A stretch of DNA of 64,000 nucleotides from contig NC_084886.1 in assembly GCF_958979055.1 (NCBI RefSeq), positions 14,666,154 to 14,730,153 of the forward strand. The letters are read 5' to 3'. Source of the stretch: Alnus glutinosa (taxonomy: Eukaryota; Streptophyta; Magnoliopsida; Fagales; Betulaceae). Below are positions 1 through 10,898 of the stretch, in pieces; position 1 is the stretch's first letter, and every line of letters begins with the position of its first letter. Made by a program: the position numbers and the translations under genes. Below the pieces are notes generated by a model. That model saw only the letters and a list, made by a program, of their open reading frames with translations. It did not search any database and was not told the origin of the DNA.

Positions 1-25
1 ATTCTAGTGAGTTTGTGGCCTCCAT
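1..25 (-). CDS. 2OGD gene, first 8 codons only (cut by window edge)
   Basis: Reading the minus strand from 25 gives ATG and then M-E-A-T-N-S-L-E. This matches the start of gene A (M-E-G-T-S-S-L-E-F). The DNA upstream of the ATG (about 26-200) also aligns with the DNA upstream of gene A (about 3498-3675), including the shared words 'gatgtgcttgtata' and 'cacatttttgtcttttaa'. This is therefore the 5' end of another member of the dioxygenase array, continuing outside the window. Whether the rest is intact cannot be known here. Confidence 0.75.
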
Positions 26-1721
26 TTTTTTCTTTTCCTTATCTTAATGCTAGGAAGCAATAATAGATGTGCTTGTATATGGCTCTTGCATGTGGAGTAA
101 AAAGAATCTTTCTTTTTTCAAGGAGGGATAATAAGGGCAGGAAAGAAATGACAAAGTACAATCACATTTTTGTCTTTTAACTGGATTAGAGAAATAGAGG
201 AAAAAAAAAAAAACTGATCACTAGTTAGAGTTGTCTCGATCGTGTCAGCACTAACACACAAAGTGCATACTGATTTTGGTTGAATTGATCGAACGTATTC
301 ATTTCATATCACTTTAGTCTCTGTACTTTGTGATTGGTCTCACTAGTCACTGCATTGGTTTTTCGCATGCACACATGCATTCATTCATCATTTCATCTAA
401 TTATCATACATTGTGTTCATATTACAGTTGGCTATTTTGCACAGTAAGTTCATATGGTCACACACATTGCATTTGACTTATGCTAGCTTGGCTTCACTTT
501 GTCTCATATTTTGACACCTAGGCACTTCAGTCTTCAGGTCTTGTGCATCACCCATTGGCCCATTAACTGTGTCCGTTTGTATGGGTGATTAATGACTGTA
601 TTGCTTGGATGCATGTTTGATTGTGGTATCTACTGATGCTGCTGCAGCAGGATGGAGTAGCTCTCCCGCATCAGCGTGCAGCTGGCTCGGATTGACGTAC
701 ACTACAACAACATGTGAAAGACAAGTAGCTCTCCCTCCCGTATGCTTTTTTTAGCATTTTGGGAGTATATGTAATTGGTTCTAATTAAAATAATATATTT
801 ATTTGACTACTCTTTCCCTTCTTAAACTTGAATTATATATTCATAATCTTCAATCTTTTAGCCAACTTTGTGCTACAGTATTTGTCCAAAATTTCAGAAT
901 TCGTCTCTGGTTTCCAGTGTCATCGACGGCCCTTCACTCGTTCAATTCTTTTTTCTTTTACCAGGGACAAGACACTTGAATTGGGGTTGGTGCAAATAAC
1001 GATTAATCAAGACTTGGCCATGTGCAAAAGGGTTTTCAGCTAACCCACTTAGGAATAAGCAAGATGGCACAGTGGTTACAACGTACTGGTGACTGTAGGG
1101 AGCAACCCTCCATTGCTGGGGAATTTTTTGAAAATTTTGAGGAGATCGAACGAAACGGTATTTTATCTTGTCGAATTTGAGCTCAGTGATATAGCACCGA
1201 GCTCAAATTCCAGATCCATGCAAGACACAAAATGGAGGCAAATCTGTGTGAATAAAACCATTAATATTTTCATAATTTAAAATTATATTATTTGTTTTTT
1301 TAAAAAAATTATAGTGTAGTGTCATTTCTATTCAAACAACACTATTGGGTGTCGTTTGAAGTTTGAACAGTAAACATCCTGAATTAAAATTCTCGACGCT
1401 ATGTTTAACGTCGTTTAGCAAACAGCATTAAACTGTTAATGACATTTTTTGGGCATTAAGTGTCACTAAAAAAAATGTCACTAAATCCTCGAGTGAAACA
1501 GATAACATTAAAAACAACAATTTTCGGCAAGCAATCCATATTCGAGTTTTGGACAATGGAAGTTCCAATATGTTACACATTAGACACGCTTTATATGCAG
1601 ACTATAGGCAAGCACAGTGAAGCTAGACAGTCTTAACAAGTACTTTAGAGCAAGAGTCGAAAGTCAGAGTTGAAGCTCAACAAAATAAATGAACCATATA
1701 TATTCATATATTTAGCCGACT
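26..1721. other. Intergenic region between the edge gene and gene A
   Basis: About 26-200 is the duplicated 5' flank shared with gene A. The rest is AT-rich with no convincing gene. Around 1320-1500 there are short motif pairs (for example 'gtgtcact', 'aatgtcact', 'gacgctatg') that look like a worn DNA-transposon end. The two short ORFs at 828-1280 have no recognisable domain. Confidence 0.5.
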
Positions 1722-3497
1722 TCAAAGTTTCAAATATTCTAGTCCTGAGGTCCCATCTTCACCCTTCGGGTAAATATGAATAACATAATCTTTTAGGGTG
1801 GTTTCCCTGTAGATTGGGGGGTGTTCTTCCGATAGCAGCTCCATGATGGGTCCATACAACCTTGGGGTAGTCTTTAGGTTGAAATGTAAAAAACTAGCCA
1901 CTGAGACTCTTGGGCCCATGTTCTTTGCCAGTACTCTGTGAAACACGCTTTTGAACTTATCGTTGGAGATCAGCTGCACAAAGAGACACCAAAACTAAGA
2001 GAGCATTTTTATGATCAGTTCAACATATGATTGGAACAAGACATTCCCATGTATTTATCCGAAGGGTACATGTTCTTGCCATGGACAGATTTAAGCTCTG
2101 GGTTCAATGTTGAGTCAATCTGGTATATATATATATATATGTACAATTGAACCGACTAGAATTTGAGGAACAATAATCTTTTTGGGTAAGTGAATTGAGG
2201 AACCATAACCATACAATTGTTTTACAGTCAATTTTCATTTTTATGTCACATTAACAATCATAACCATAATGTTTCATTTTTAAAGCATGAAAATTACTTG
2301 CCTGCATCATATCTCCCAGGTTTACAATCAAAGACCCCGGAATGGGAGTGACAGTGACCCATTGATTTTGATGTAGGACCTGAAGGCCACCTATTTGGTC
2401 TTGTAAAACGACAGTGAGGAATGTACTGTCGGTGTGTTTGGTGAGGCCCAAAGTCAAATCTGGTTCGGGGCATGGTGGATAGTAATGGCCCAAAACATAA
2501 AGTCCATCGGCACAACCCATGTCTTTGAGGTGGTTCGGTTCGAGCCCAAGAGCTTCCGACAGCAACTCGAATATAGTAAGGCCTAATCTTATTACTTCGT
2601 TCGAGTAATCAATCATTATATCTCTGCAAATCGATCAATGCATGACTTAGAAAATCATGAACGAAACAACTACGGCACTAACTAAAATTCTCTATTCTTG
2701 CCTAAGAAGTTAGAAACAATGACTAGCTATACTGAACATACATTATTTGATCAATTTCCACAAAAAAAAGAAAGAAAAGAAAAGCTCAAGAGTTGTGAAT
2801 CTTTACAAGTACTAATATCCAGCAGATCCAACCTAAATCCATCGATCTTAATCTTGCCTTCAGCTCATTGGCTTTAGGAAATTAAAAATAAAAATAATTC
2901 AAATCGGAGATGCAAAAGGTAATATGGTATTATGAACAGAACAACAAACCTGCATACTTGAGGCAATTCTTCAGGCTTGGGTGGAGAAGGAGCTGTAGCA
3001 CAATATATGGTATCCCTCCAAGTAGCTGCTCCTGCTTGGTATAAATCGAAGTTGGTGTTATATGTCACACTTTTCGTTACATCGCGTGTATAGAATTCTT
3101 TCTTAACGTCGTAGTCTTGCTCGTGAAACCTGCGAACCCCATCGATCATCTCATCCAGCAAGGTTACCTCAATTCCATGATTAACAACCTGAAAGAAACC
3201 CCACTTCTCACATGCATCTTGGATTTCTTTAACTATCTTAGCACGTTGACCAGCATCTTTGTCGATGCCTTCAAAGTCTATGATTGGAATGCTGAACTTT
3301 GGGTCGGAGGAGGAGGAGCCGCGGCCTGAATCATTATGTTGCCGATCATGGATGAATATCCGCGGGATCTTTGTTACCCCAGCATCTGCGAGCCCCTTCA
3401 CCCCAGCTTTTGTCTCATCGAAAGCCTTCAGTTCACTGATCCGATCATATTCGGATTCCTTTTCTGCCTGAAATTCGAGGGAGCTTGTGCCCTCCAT
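1722..3497 (-). CDS. 2-oxoglutarate/Fe(II)-dependent dioxygenase A (ACC-oxidase-homolog-like), 3 exons
   Basis: Exons run 3497-2950, 2623-2302 and 1973-1722 (548+322+252 nt), giving 373 aa without a break. Intron 1 is GT-AG (phase 2, inside the CRD motif). Intron 2 has a GC donor (CAG|GCAAGT) and a TGTGCAG acceptor (phase 0). The N-terminal DIOX_N region spans about residues 66-172 and includes [11 protein letters not shown] at 99-109. The jelly-roll domain carries HTD (H246, D248) and H302 as iron ligands, and R312-x-S314 for 2-oxoglutarate. '[13 protein letters not shown]' is the usual family motif. True ACC oxidases are near 315 aa and lack this N-terminal extension. Members of this clade hydroxylate or otherwise oxidise small specialised metabolites in the cytosol, but the substrate here is unknown. 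N-terminal [11 protein letters not shown] is unlike genes E-G, so A and D belong to a separate subgroup. Confidence 0.93.
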
Positions 3498-4280
3498 TCT
3501 GTGTTTTTTATTTTATTTATTTATTTATGTAATGCTATGAAGCAATTGATGTGCTTGTATACAGCTCTTGTCGAGTGAAAACAAAAACAATTAATCCTAC
3601 TTTTTCAAGAAGGGATAACAAGGCCGAGAAGAAAGAACTGACAAAGTACAAACACATTTTTGTCTTTTAAGGGGATATAGAAAATGTTGGGACAGTTTTC
3701 CATGTTACGAAAATTAATGTAAAAAGTATATATTCTTTTTTTTTTTTTAATAGAGTTTGTTTTTTACAATTTTTTTTAATAGTAATAATAAAAAAAATGT
3801 GAGAAAAAACACATACTATTTTATTAAACTGATTTTTAAGAATTAATTACATAATTAAGATTGATTTAAAAATAAATTGGCAATATCAAATTAAATGAAA
3901 AAAAAGAAAGACAAAGAATACCAAATAATAGAGTCCGTACGTACGTTGTAAGCCTTGCTCTTCAAGGAAGGGATATATCTGTACGTACACATACAATTTA
4001 AATAACGTGTCAGAAGAACAATTAGAATATATTATAAACAAATGAAATACGAAGAAAAATCAGCTGAAAAAATTCGTGTGCCACAAAACTTTTTTCGCGA
4101 TAAGACTGACCAAAGGCAAAGTAGCATAACAAGGATGTGTTTGGATTTGCAAACGTCAAAATGGCATTAAATGCATAGAATTTGCCAGCTCAAAATGTTT
4201 TTTCCTGATTAGGACATCAGAAGCCAAATCATTGACTTTATCCAATAATACAGCGTTCGCTACTGGCTGGGGATGAAAAA
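3498..4280. other. 5' flank of gene A and intergenic DNA
   Basis: 3498-3675 aligns with the flank of the edge gene at 26-200, so this promoter-proximal DNA was copied with the coding region. The rest is AT-rich with poly-T/poly-A tracts and no gene is seen. I could not fix a TATA box with confidence. Confidence 0.5.
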
Positions 4281-4460
4281 TGTTAGAATATTTACTGTGG
4301 TTTTTTTTAAGATATTTTTGTGCTGATTTAACGTAGAAGAAAAGATAAATAAAAAGAGAATCGGTTAGAAGATCTAGTTTTTTTTTTTTTTTTTTTTAAA
4401 TTAAAAAGGGTGTCAAGTCAGACTCAAAAAAGATTACAGTAAATACTTTAACATTTTCTA
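4281..4460. mobile_element. MITE with inverted ends, same family as the one at 47044
   Basis: The left end 'atgttagaatatttactgtg' is the imperfect inverted complement of the right end (read inward as 'atgttaaagtatttactgta'). The centre has a long T-run near 4379-4397. The ends and the inner 'gactcaaaaaag' motif match the MITE upstream of gene F (47044-47257). No clear target duplication is visible. Confidence 0.6.
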
Positions 4461-4599
4461 ATTGGGATTGAGCGGAAAAATAGACATTCTAAAGTCAAAA
4501 ATAATTTTTTTAAAAAAAAAATCAAAAAATGATTTTTTTCAAACATGTGTTTTGACCATTTTTAGAGTAAAAAATGTAAAGAAATACCTTTTGAATTTT

Positions 4600-5115
4600 C
4601 CTTTTTTTTTTTTTTGGTAGAAAGAAAGAAACAACAATGAAGGTACTAAAAAAGTAGAGGCGGAAACCTTTCCAAAACAGGTAGGAGAAGGTCCAGACAA
4701 GAAAGAAAGAATGAGAATCCAGTCAGAAAAGTTTCTAGTTGCGGTCCAATTTGCCACATGATGGGTACAGGAGTTTGCATTTCGGTTAACATGATTAGCC
4801 AGCCAAGTAGATGAAGCAGGAATCATGGATATAGCCTCAGAGATGATAGGAGCAATACGCTAGTCTTGTGTATGATCCGATTTCTGAAGAGCCAAAGTTA
4901 CAGTAAGAGAATCACCTTCTAATATAAAAGAAGAGAGCTGTAAAGATACGGCCAGCCGAACAGCCAAAAGAGCAGCAAAAGCTTCCCCATAAATAGCTGT
5001 GCAAGGATGACTGATAAGAGATGAGCACTGTATGATAGAACCAGAAGAATCCCGACAGACTGCAGCTTGAGCAGAAAAACCTGATAGCAGTATCATAATT
5101 AATCTTCATCGACAA
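4600..5115 (-). mobile_element. LINE 3' end: RNase H-like (RVT_3) fragment with poly(A)
   Basis: The minus-strand frame from about 5096 shows the plant L1 RNase H signature: 'YGEAFAALLAVRLAVSLQL' then 'LEGDS' and 'ANHVNRNANSCTHHVANW'. One in-frame stop at 4860-4862 breaks the frame, which then continues from 4859 to about 4620. The sequence ends in an A-tract on the minus strand (T-run at 4602-4615), the expected LINE 3' end. It is a dead, 5'-truncated copy. A related RNase H piece lies at 62669-63013. Confidence 0.75.
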
Positions 5116-5528
5116 CTTTTCTCAAAACTCCATATGAAAAAGACAACAAAATTGCATTGTGAGCTTTTTTGTGCTTTTCTTCTTTGGTTTTTTCGAAACT
5201 ATGTTCAACTTCTTATGTCTAATTTCCTTTTAAGACTTTGTGCTTCCAATGTTTTCTAGAATACACCTGATGTTGTGAAAGTGCTTTACTTTCATTAATT
5301 TATTGACAAAATTTTTTCTCTATGGTTTTATACAAGAACTTAATTTTAAATTTCGTCAACTAGAACTTGATTTTGAATTCCGTCAACCTCTAGCAGAGTA
5401 GTGATAGAGTCAACATGTTTTAGTCTATATGCTCTTAAGAATTGTTAAATCACCACTTATTCAAAAGCTTAAGTTAATGAGAGATAAATTTAATCATTTA
5501 ATCATATTTTAACACCCCCCCCATCACG

Positions 5529-6340
5529 GGGAGGGAGGTTTCACGCCTCTCTTCTCCCCACAGTGTTTTTTGTGATCTTCTAAAAAGTCTTTTGTTTTTC
5601 CTCATGGTTAGATCCATGGGTGTTTTGTCTCCTAACCTTTAGGGTTATGGAGTGGTTGTCCTCTCTGGTTTGTAGAACTAGTAAAGAGTTTTTTTTTTTT
5701 TTTGTTGGTCTGGCAGGTATGGCAAGCAAGAGAAGTTCGTTTGGGGAGAGATTTTCTAGCCTCCGGTCCTACCGCCTTCAGCCACAGCCATGTGGGTCTC
5801 CGGTGGTCGGCACGTGACCTGCAGGCGCCAAGGTTCTCCTTCTTTGTTTCTGTGCGTGTGGGTCACGAGCTTCTTTTTTTGGTCTTGGTTGGTGGTGGGG
5901 ATGGTTTTCAGCGGTCGGCTGTCACTGGGGTGGTGTTTGTGTAAGGCGCGTGTTGTTCACGTGCTGGCATCGGCGAGGATTTTCAGACGATGGCTTGTTT
6001 GATGTTTCTGTTGTGTATTTGTTTGTTGTAGTGATCCTTATATTGTTTTTATCTTCTTTAAGTCTATCTATGACTTTTCAGATATTACTAGTCTATTTTA
6101 GGGCTTGTTCTGGCCTGGATCAACGTTCTCATCTTTAGGAATGGTGCTTAATTATAAAGAATGGCTCAATTGCCTGATTTTGTAATATTTGTTTATTTGT
6201 AAGCAACACCCAAGTTATATTTTCTGACTTAGTGGGTAGCATGCGTTTGTACTTTTAATCACTGTAATGTGCCTTCGGGCCTGTTGGTTTTTAATGCAAG
6301 GAGCCCTGAGCTTATTATTCCAAAAAAAAAAAAAAAAAAT
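5529..6340 (+). mobile_element. LINE 3'-end insertion with target-site duplication
   Basis: A plus-strand stretch ends in a run of about 17 A (6322-6338). It is flanked on both sides by the same word 'cccccatcacg' (about 5518-5528 and 6341-6352), so it is a poly(A) retroposon with about an 11-bp target duplication. No ORF with a recognisable domain remains and most of it is likely 3' UTR. The flanks before and after continue an older repeat containing 'aaatcaccactta', which occurs near 5447 and near 6462. Confidence 0.6.
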
Positions 6341-7044
6341 CCCCCATCACGTGTGGGCTCAAATTCCATTTTAATATGTGATACCCAACACGTAGAATAT
6401 TTAATTGAAATGGTGGGGTTAATGTTCGAACTCAAGACTTCTTGTTCTGATACCATATTAAATCACCACTTATCCCAAACACTTAAGCTAATAGAAAGAG
6501 GTAAATTAAATCATTTAATCAATCCAAGAAAATTTGGGAAAAGGTTAGGGAGCGTTTGTTTGCTCGATTTTTAAAGGGTGTTTTTTTTTTTTCCTATTAT
6601 TTTATCTGTGTTGTATGATTGGTTCATTGGTTGTATTTGTGATGCCAAACACGATTTTATTTTATTTTTTTTCGTTTTCACTAGTTCATTAGTTGTATTT
6701 TATTTGTGTTAACTTGTTCATTGATGAAAAAAGAAGAAGAAGAAGAAGAAAAATAAGAAAACTCTGTGGCTCTTAAGATCCTAGTTCTACCCCACAAATA
6801 AAAAAAATTAGTTCCATACTTGCATAGAGAGACTGTATGCATCAGTGCTTATTTATTCATTTAAGTAGGTTCGGACCCACATGAAATTCTGGCTCTGCCC
6901 GTGATGGCTTTGATTCTATGTTATTGATGGAGCATGGTAGAGTCACTACAAGAAGACACAAGAAAAGGTTTGCAGATAGTTAGAAACATGACTAGTTATT
7001 TCTGCAAACTACAAACATGAATCTAAATCTGTGTGGACATTTTC
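6341..7044. other. Intergenic DNA; end is the 3' flank of the decayed dioxygenase
   Basis: 6341-6540 is a common dispersed repeat ('gttcgaactcaagacttctt', 'ctgataccatattaaatcac'). About 6920-7044 aligns with the 3' flank of gene D (9870-9941 plus 10865-10905), sharing 'tgatggagcatg', 'gagtca', 'gaagaca' and 'ctacaaacatgaat'. It is therefore the 3' flank of the pseudogene, now split off by the Cassandra insertion. Confidence 0.55.
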
Positions 7045-8661
7045 TGTAACATCCCACATCGCCTGAGTATGAGAATGGGTATGTGCTTATATGTATATTC
7101 GCACACTTTTTGACATAGCGTGTTTTAAAGCCGTGATGGCCATGAACTTATCAAAATTCTGTAGTTAAGCGTGCTTCTGTGAGAGTAGTACCAGGATGGA
7201 TGACCTCTTGGGAAGTCTGGTTCGGAGAGCAAAAAACGGACAGTATTGTGTCGTTAGGGTAAGTCGTTACAAATGATATCAAAGCCATTGCCTAATATGA
7301 GATGGGGGAGTGTGCACAAGCTCATAAGGGTCGCTAGCGAGCACTCGTTGAGACGCTAAGAATGAGATGATCCTATAAGGGTCGCCAGTGGGGACACTGG
7401 GTCTCAAGATGGGGTGATTGTAACGTCCCATGTTGCCTGGATATGAGAATTGGTATGTGCTTATATGTATATTCGCACCATTTTTGACATAACGCGTTTT
7501 AAAGCTGTGATGGCCATGAATCTATTAGAACTCTGCAGTTAAGCGTGCTTTTGAGAGAATAGTACCAGGATGAGTGACCTCTTAGAAAGTTTGGTTCAGG
7601 GAGCCAAAAGCGGACAATATTGTGTCGTTGGGGTGGGTCGTTACAATTGGTATCAGAGCCATTCCAACCTGAGATGGGGGAAAGTGCACAAGCTCATGAG
7701 GGTCACTAGTGAGCACTCGCTGGGACACTAACGCTAAGAATGGGGTGATCCCATGAAGGTCGCCAGCGAGGGCGCTAGGTCCTAAGGGGGGGTGATTGTG
7801 ATGTCCTACATCGCTTGGGTATGAGCTAGAATTGGTATGTATATTCGCACCCTTCTTGATATAATGTGTTTTAAAGCCGTGATGGCCACGATCCTATCAG
7901 AAATCTGTAGTTAAGCGTGCTTCTACGAGAGTAGTACCACTGTACCAGGATGGGTGACCTTCTAGGAAGTCTGGTTCGGGGAGCTAAAAGTGGACAATAT
8001 TGTGTTGTTGGGGTACGTAGGTCGTTACAAATGGTATCAGAGTCATTGCTCAGCCTAAGATAGGGGAAGTGTGTACAAGCCCATGAAGGTCGCAAGCGAA
8101 CACTCGCTAGGACGCCAAGAATAGAGTGATCCCATACGGGTGGCCAGCGGGGATGCTGGGTCCCAAGGGGGGGTGATTGTGACATCCCATATCACCTGGG
8201 TATGAGCTAGAATTGGTATGTGCTTATATGTATATTCGCACCCTTCTTGATTTAACGCGTTTTAAAGCCATGTTGGTCATGAACCTATCAGAACTAGTCA
8301 TTGCCCAGCTTGAGATAGGGGAAGCGTGTACAAGCCTATGAGGGTCACAAGCGACCACTCACTGGGACGCCAAGAATGGGGTGATCCCATGAGAGCCGCC
8401 AACGGGGATGCTGGGTCCCAAGAAGGGGTGATTGTGACGTCCCACATCGCCTGGATATGAAAATTGGTATGTGCTTATATGTACATTTGCACATTTCTTG
8501 ACACAACGCGTTTTAAAGCCGTGATAGCCATTAACCTATTAAAATTTCACAGTTAAGCGTGTTTCTGCCAGAGTAGTACCAGGATGGGTGACCCTCCTGA
8601 GAAATATGGTTCGGGAGAACCAAAAGTAAGCAATATTGTGTCGTTGGAGTGGGTCATTACA
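7045..8661 (+). mobile_element. Cassandra TRIM: tandem array of five 5S-bearing LTRs
   Basis: LTRs begin TGT(A/G)AC and end GTTACA: 7045-7271, 7419-7645, 7797-8029, a truncated one at 8178-8296, and 8433-8661. Each intact LTR holds a 5S rRNA-like domain with 'agttaagcgtgctt' (box A region) and 'ccaggatgggtgacct' (box C region). Each internal segment starts with a tRNA-Met-type primer site (best: 'ttggtatcagagcc' at 7647-7660) and is about 150 bp with no ORF. The whole array is bounded by the same 5 bp, TTTTC, at 7040-7044 and 8662-8666, so it behaves as one insertion. The repeat period is about 374-381 bp. Cassandra elements are known as non-coding TRIMs with Pol III-type 5S promoters in the LTR; the tandem form is inferred to come from unequal recombination. 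Confidence 0.9.
7132..7225 (+). repeat. 5S rRNA-like domain in Cassandra LTR 1
   Basis: It has 'gtgatggccatgaact', then 'gttaagcgtgcttctg', 'gagagtagtaccaggatgg' and 'gggaagtctggtt', in the order found in plant 5S rRNA. Similar domains recur in the LTRs at 7419, 7797 and 8433, and a partial one in the LTR at 8178. It lies inside an LTR and differs from 5S at the ends, so it is not called as an rRNA gene. Confidence 0.8.
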
Positions 8662-9305
8662 TTTTCACAACCTGAAATCTTGTAAAGGAGAGTCCCGTCA
8701 ATCCCTTTCGAGAAGTAGCGTATAAGATATTCTTTTGCATTTGTTTCCCTGTATATTGGGGGGTTTTCTTCCGTTAACAGTTGATTGGTCCATAAACTCT
8801 CGAGCCTGCTTGAACATAGGGTCTAAAAAAACTAGCCACAGAAATTCTTGGCCTTATATGGTTCGCTAATACTCTGTGAGTCATGACGCTAATAAACTTG
8901 TCGTTTGTGATGAGCTACACAAAAACAAAATGTATTAATTAAATATTCTACATGTTGGGCATCACCTATTAAAAAAGAGTTTTGAGCTCACACGTGAAGT
9001 GTTGAAGTATTGATTAAATAATTAAATTTATGTGTTCCTATCAGCTTAAGCTTTTAGAATGGATAAGATAGACTTGCCTGTAGGAGATCTCAAACATTGA
9101 CAACTAGAGCTCCATGCACTCGAGGAACATTACCCATTGATTCTCATGGAGAACTTGGAGGCCACCTTTTTGATCTTGTAAAAGTATGGTAATAAAGCTC
9201 CCATCAGTGTGATCGCTACCGCCCAAAGTCAATTTTGGTTCAGGGCATGAGGGGTAGTAGTGGCCAACAAGAAGGAGCCCCTCGTGGTATTGGAACACTG
9301 CATGA
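8662..9305 (-). pseudogene. Decayed 2OGD copy (3' part of exon 2 plus exon 3)
   Basis: Exon 2 remains only from about 9305 to 9078 and keeps '[15 protein letters not shown]' and the HTD iron motif. It has a one-base loss after 'ENQWV' relative to gene D that shifts the frame. The GC donor (CAG|GCAAGT) at 9078/9077 is still present. Exon 3 starts at the TAG acceptor before 'CTCATCACAAACGAC' (about 8914). It carries one extra codon before the iron-binding H and a 5-base deletion near 8783 where gene D has 'AAGGAG', which brings a stop. Exon 1 and the first third of exon 2 are gone. It is closest to gene D. The Cassandra array sits about at its 3' end. Confidence 0.88.
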
Positions 9306-9941
9306 CATAGCCCTTATGAGAACGTCAAGGATTTAAGGGAATGAGATTATAGCACACTAATCTCATATATTGAGAATATGAACAACCATATAGAGTGAGT
9401 GGATTATAAAGACACTCAAAGGTAATACATTTTACATTGGTTCCTTATTAGATGAAACTAAACTTTATAAGTGATTCCTTTTAGAATGATAACTCAGATA
9501 CGACTAGCATTTTTTCGAAATCATTACAAAAACATCAATGCAAAGCAAAAGCAGTACTGATCGATCACTATAAAATATTCGCACATTAGCGGCAACATCA
9601 AAATGTCGCTGCTAAAAGTCCGATGGTTCACGCTATTGGTCTTTAATGTATGTTAGTTGTTACATCTGTTAGTACTGCTTGGTGTTGATTTTTCAAAAAA
9701 TAAAAAATAAAAAATCCAAAGAATAATCTTCAAGTTTGGTAGGCATGATCTGTAAAGTCGTGCATGCATGTATATCCATTCAATAATAATCAGAAATTCG
9801 AATTTAATAATAATGCATTAATTATACATGATATAAGCTGAGCATATATATATGGCTTTAAATAATTATTGATGGAGCATGCATGGTGGAGTCATTGATT
9901 AATTAATTACACGAAGACAGAAGAGAAGGTTGGCAGACAGT
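9306..9941. other. Intergenic DNA between pseudogene and gene D
   Basis: AT-rich with no gene seen. The last part (about 9870-9941) is the 3' flank of gene D, separated from the gene by the LINE insertion that follows. Confidence 0.5.
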
Positions 9942-10866
9942 TTTTTTTGATAAAAGAAGAACTTCATTAATCATCAATCAAGAACATGGGAACATTTTGA
10001 ATGAACAATCCGAAACAGGGGAGGACAAACCCCCACCCAGACACCAGCTAACCCAGAATGTGGCAACAGGCCAAGCAAATCTATTCCCCTCCAGGTGCAC
10101 GTGGGGTGCACCCAGCTCCCCACCCCATTAATTCGCCATCCAATCCCCTAAGCCGAAGCTGTTTGCTGAGGAGACAGCAGAGGAGAACTCCCTCACAATT
10201 CTTTGGGCATCAAGGACAATCCTATCCGGGGGTGAGAACATCTTCTCAAAAACGAAGGCGTTCCTTCTCAACCAAATCAACCGGAGCACCACCATAGCCA
10301 ACAGCAGCTCCTCCCCCTCAAGTTTCCCCATCAAAAATTGGATTAGCCCCTTACCATCCTCTTGCTCAACAGTCATCTTCTGAATTTTCTTACCACATTC
10401 TTGCCAAACTGCCATAGCTGATTTGCACTTCCATAAAATGTGAATAGCATCCTCCGGCTCTTGAGAACAGATGGGGCAATTCGGAGCAGGAATTACCTTC
10501 TTGTTGAAGAGGTTCAGTTTTGTTGGGAGGAGGTTATTACCCACTCTCCACAGAAAATTTTTGATCACCCCCGGAGCATCCACTCTCCACAGGTTTTGCC
10601 AGAACTTATCCTCCTTGCCAGCACCCGAGCTCTCTCCCCTGGATTGATTTTTCCGAAGCTGCTCCAATAGATAGGCACTTTTAACCGAGAACTGGCCATT
10701 TGCAGTCCCCTGCCAGATCGGAGTATCAGGGGCTAGGTCCGGGCTCGGGCTGATACGACAGATCCGTGCAATTTCATCCTCCCTGAAAATGGCTTGAAGA
10801 AGCTGAATATTCCACCAACCAGAGGTCCTATCAATGAGGTTGCTCACCTTAGAACCACGAGCAGTT
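9942..10866 (-). mobile_element. LINE 3' fragment with zinc-binding RT domain (zf-RVT)
   Basis: A minus-strand open frame of 251 aa (10883-10128) is intact. It shows 'IWQGTANGQFSVKSAY', 'FWQNLWRVDAPGVIKNFLWR', then 'CPICSQEPEDAIHILWKCK', which is the zf-RVT Cys/His region of plant L1 LINEs. After the stop the minus strand runs on to a short A-tract (T-run 9942-9949), the LINE 3' end. Reverse transcriptase and endonuclease are missing (5' truncation). The first ten or so residues of the frame are host flank, not LINE. The insert separates 'ggcagacag' (9933-9941) from 'ttctgccaactacaaac' (10866 on), which are contiguous-like in the paralogous flank near 6972-7020. A clean target duplication is not visible. 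Confidence 0.8.
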
Positions 10867-10898
10867 CTGCCAACTACAAACATGAATCGATCTAAATC

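Noticed and set aside
2296-2302. GT donor four bases into intron 2 (CAGGCAA|GT)
   Set aside because: It would add 4 nt and break the frame into exon 3 in every paralog; the GC donor keeps it.
7871-8185. 104-aa minus-strand ORF
   Set aside because: Antisense shadow inside the Cassandra array.
7045-8661. Cluster of 5S rRNA genes
   Set aside because: The 5S-like parts lie inside LTRs with TG...CA ends, a tRNA-Met primer site follows each, and the array has a target duplication. This is Cassandra, not rDNA.
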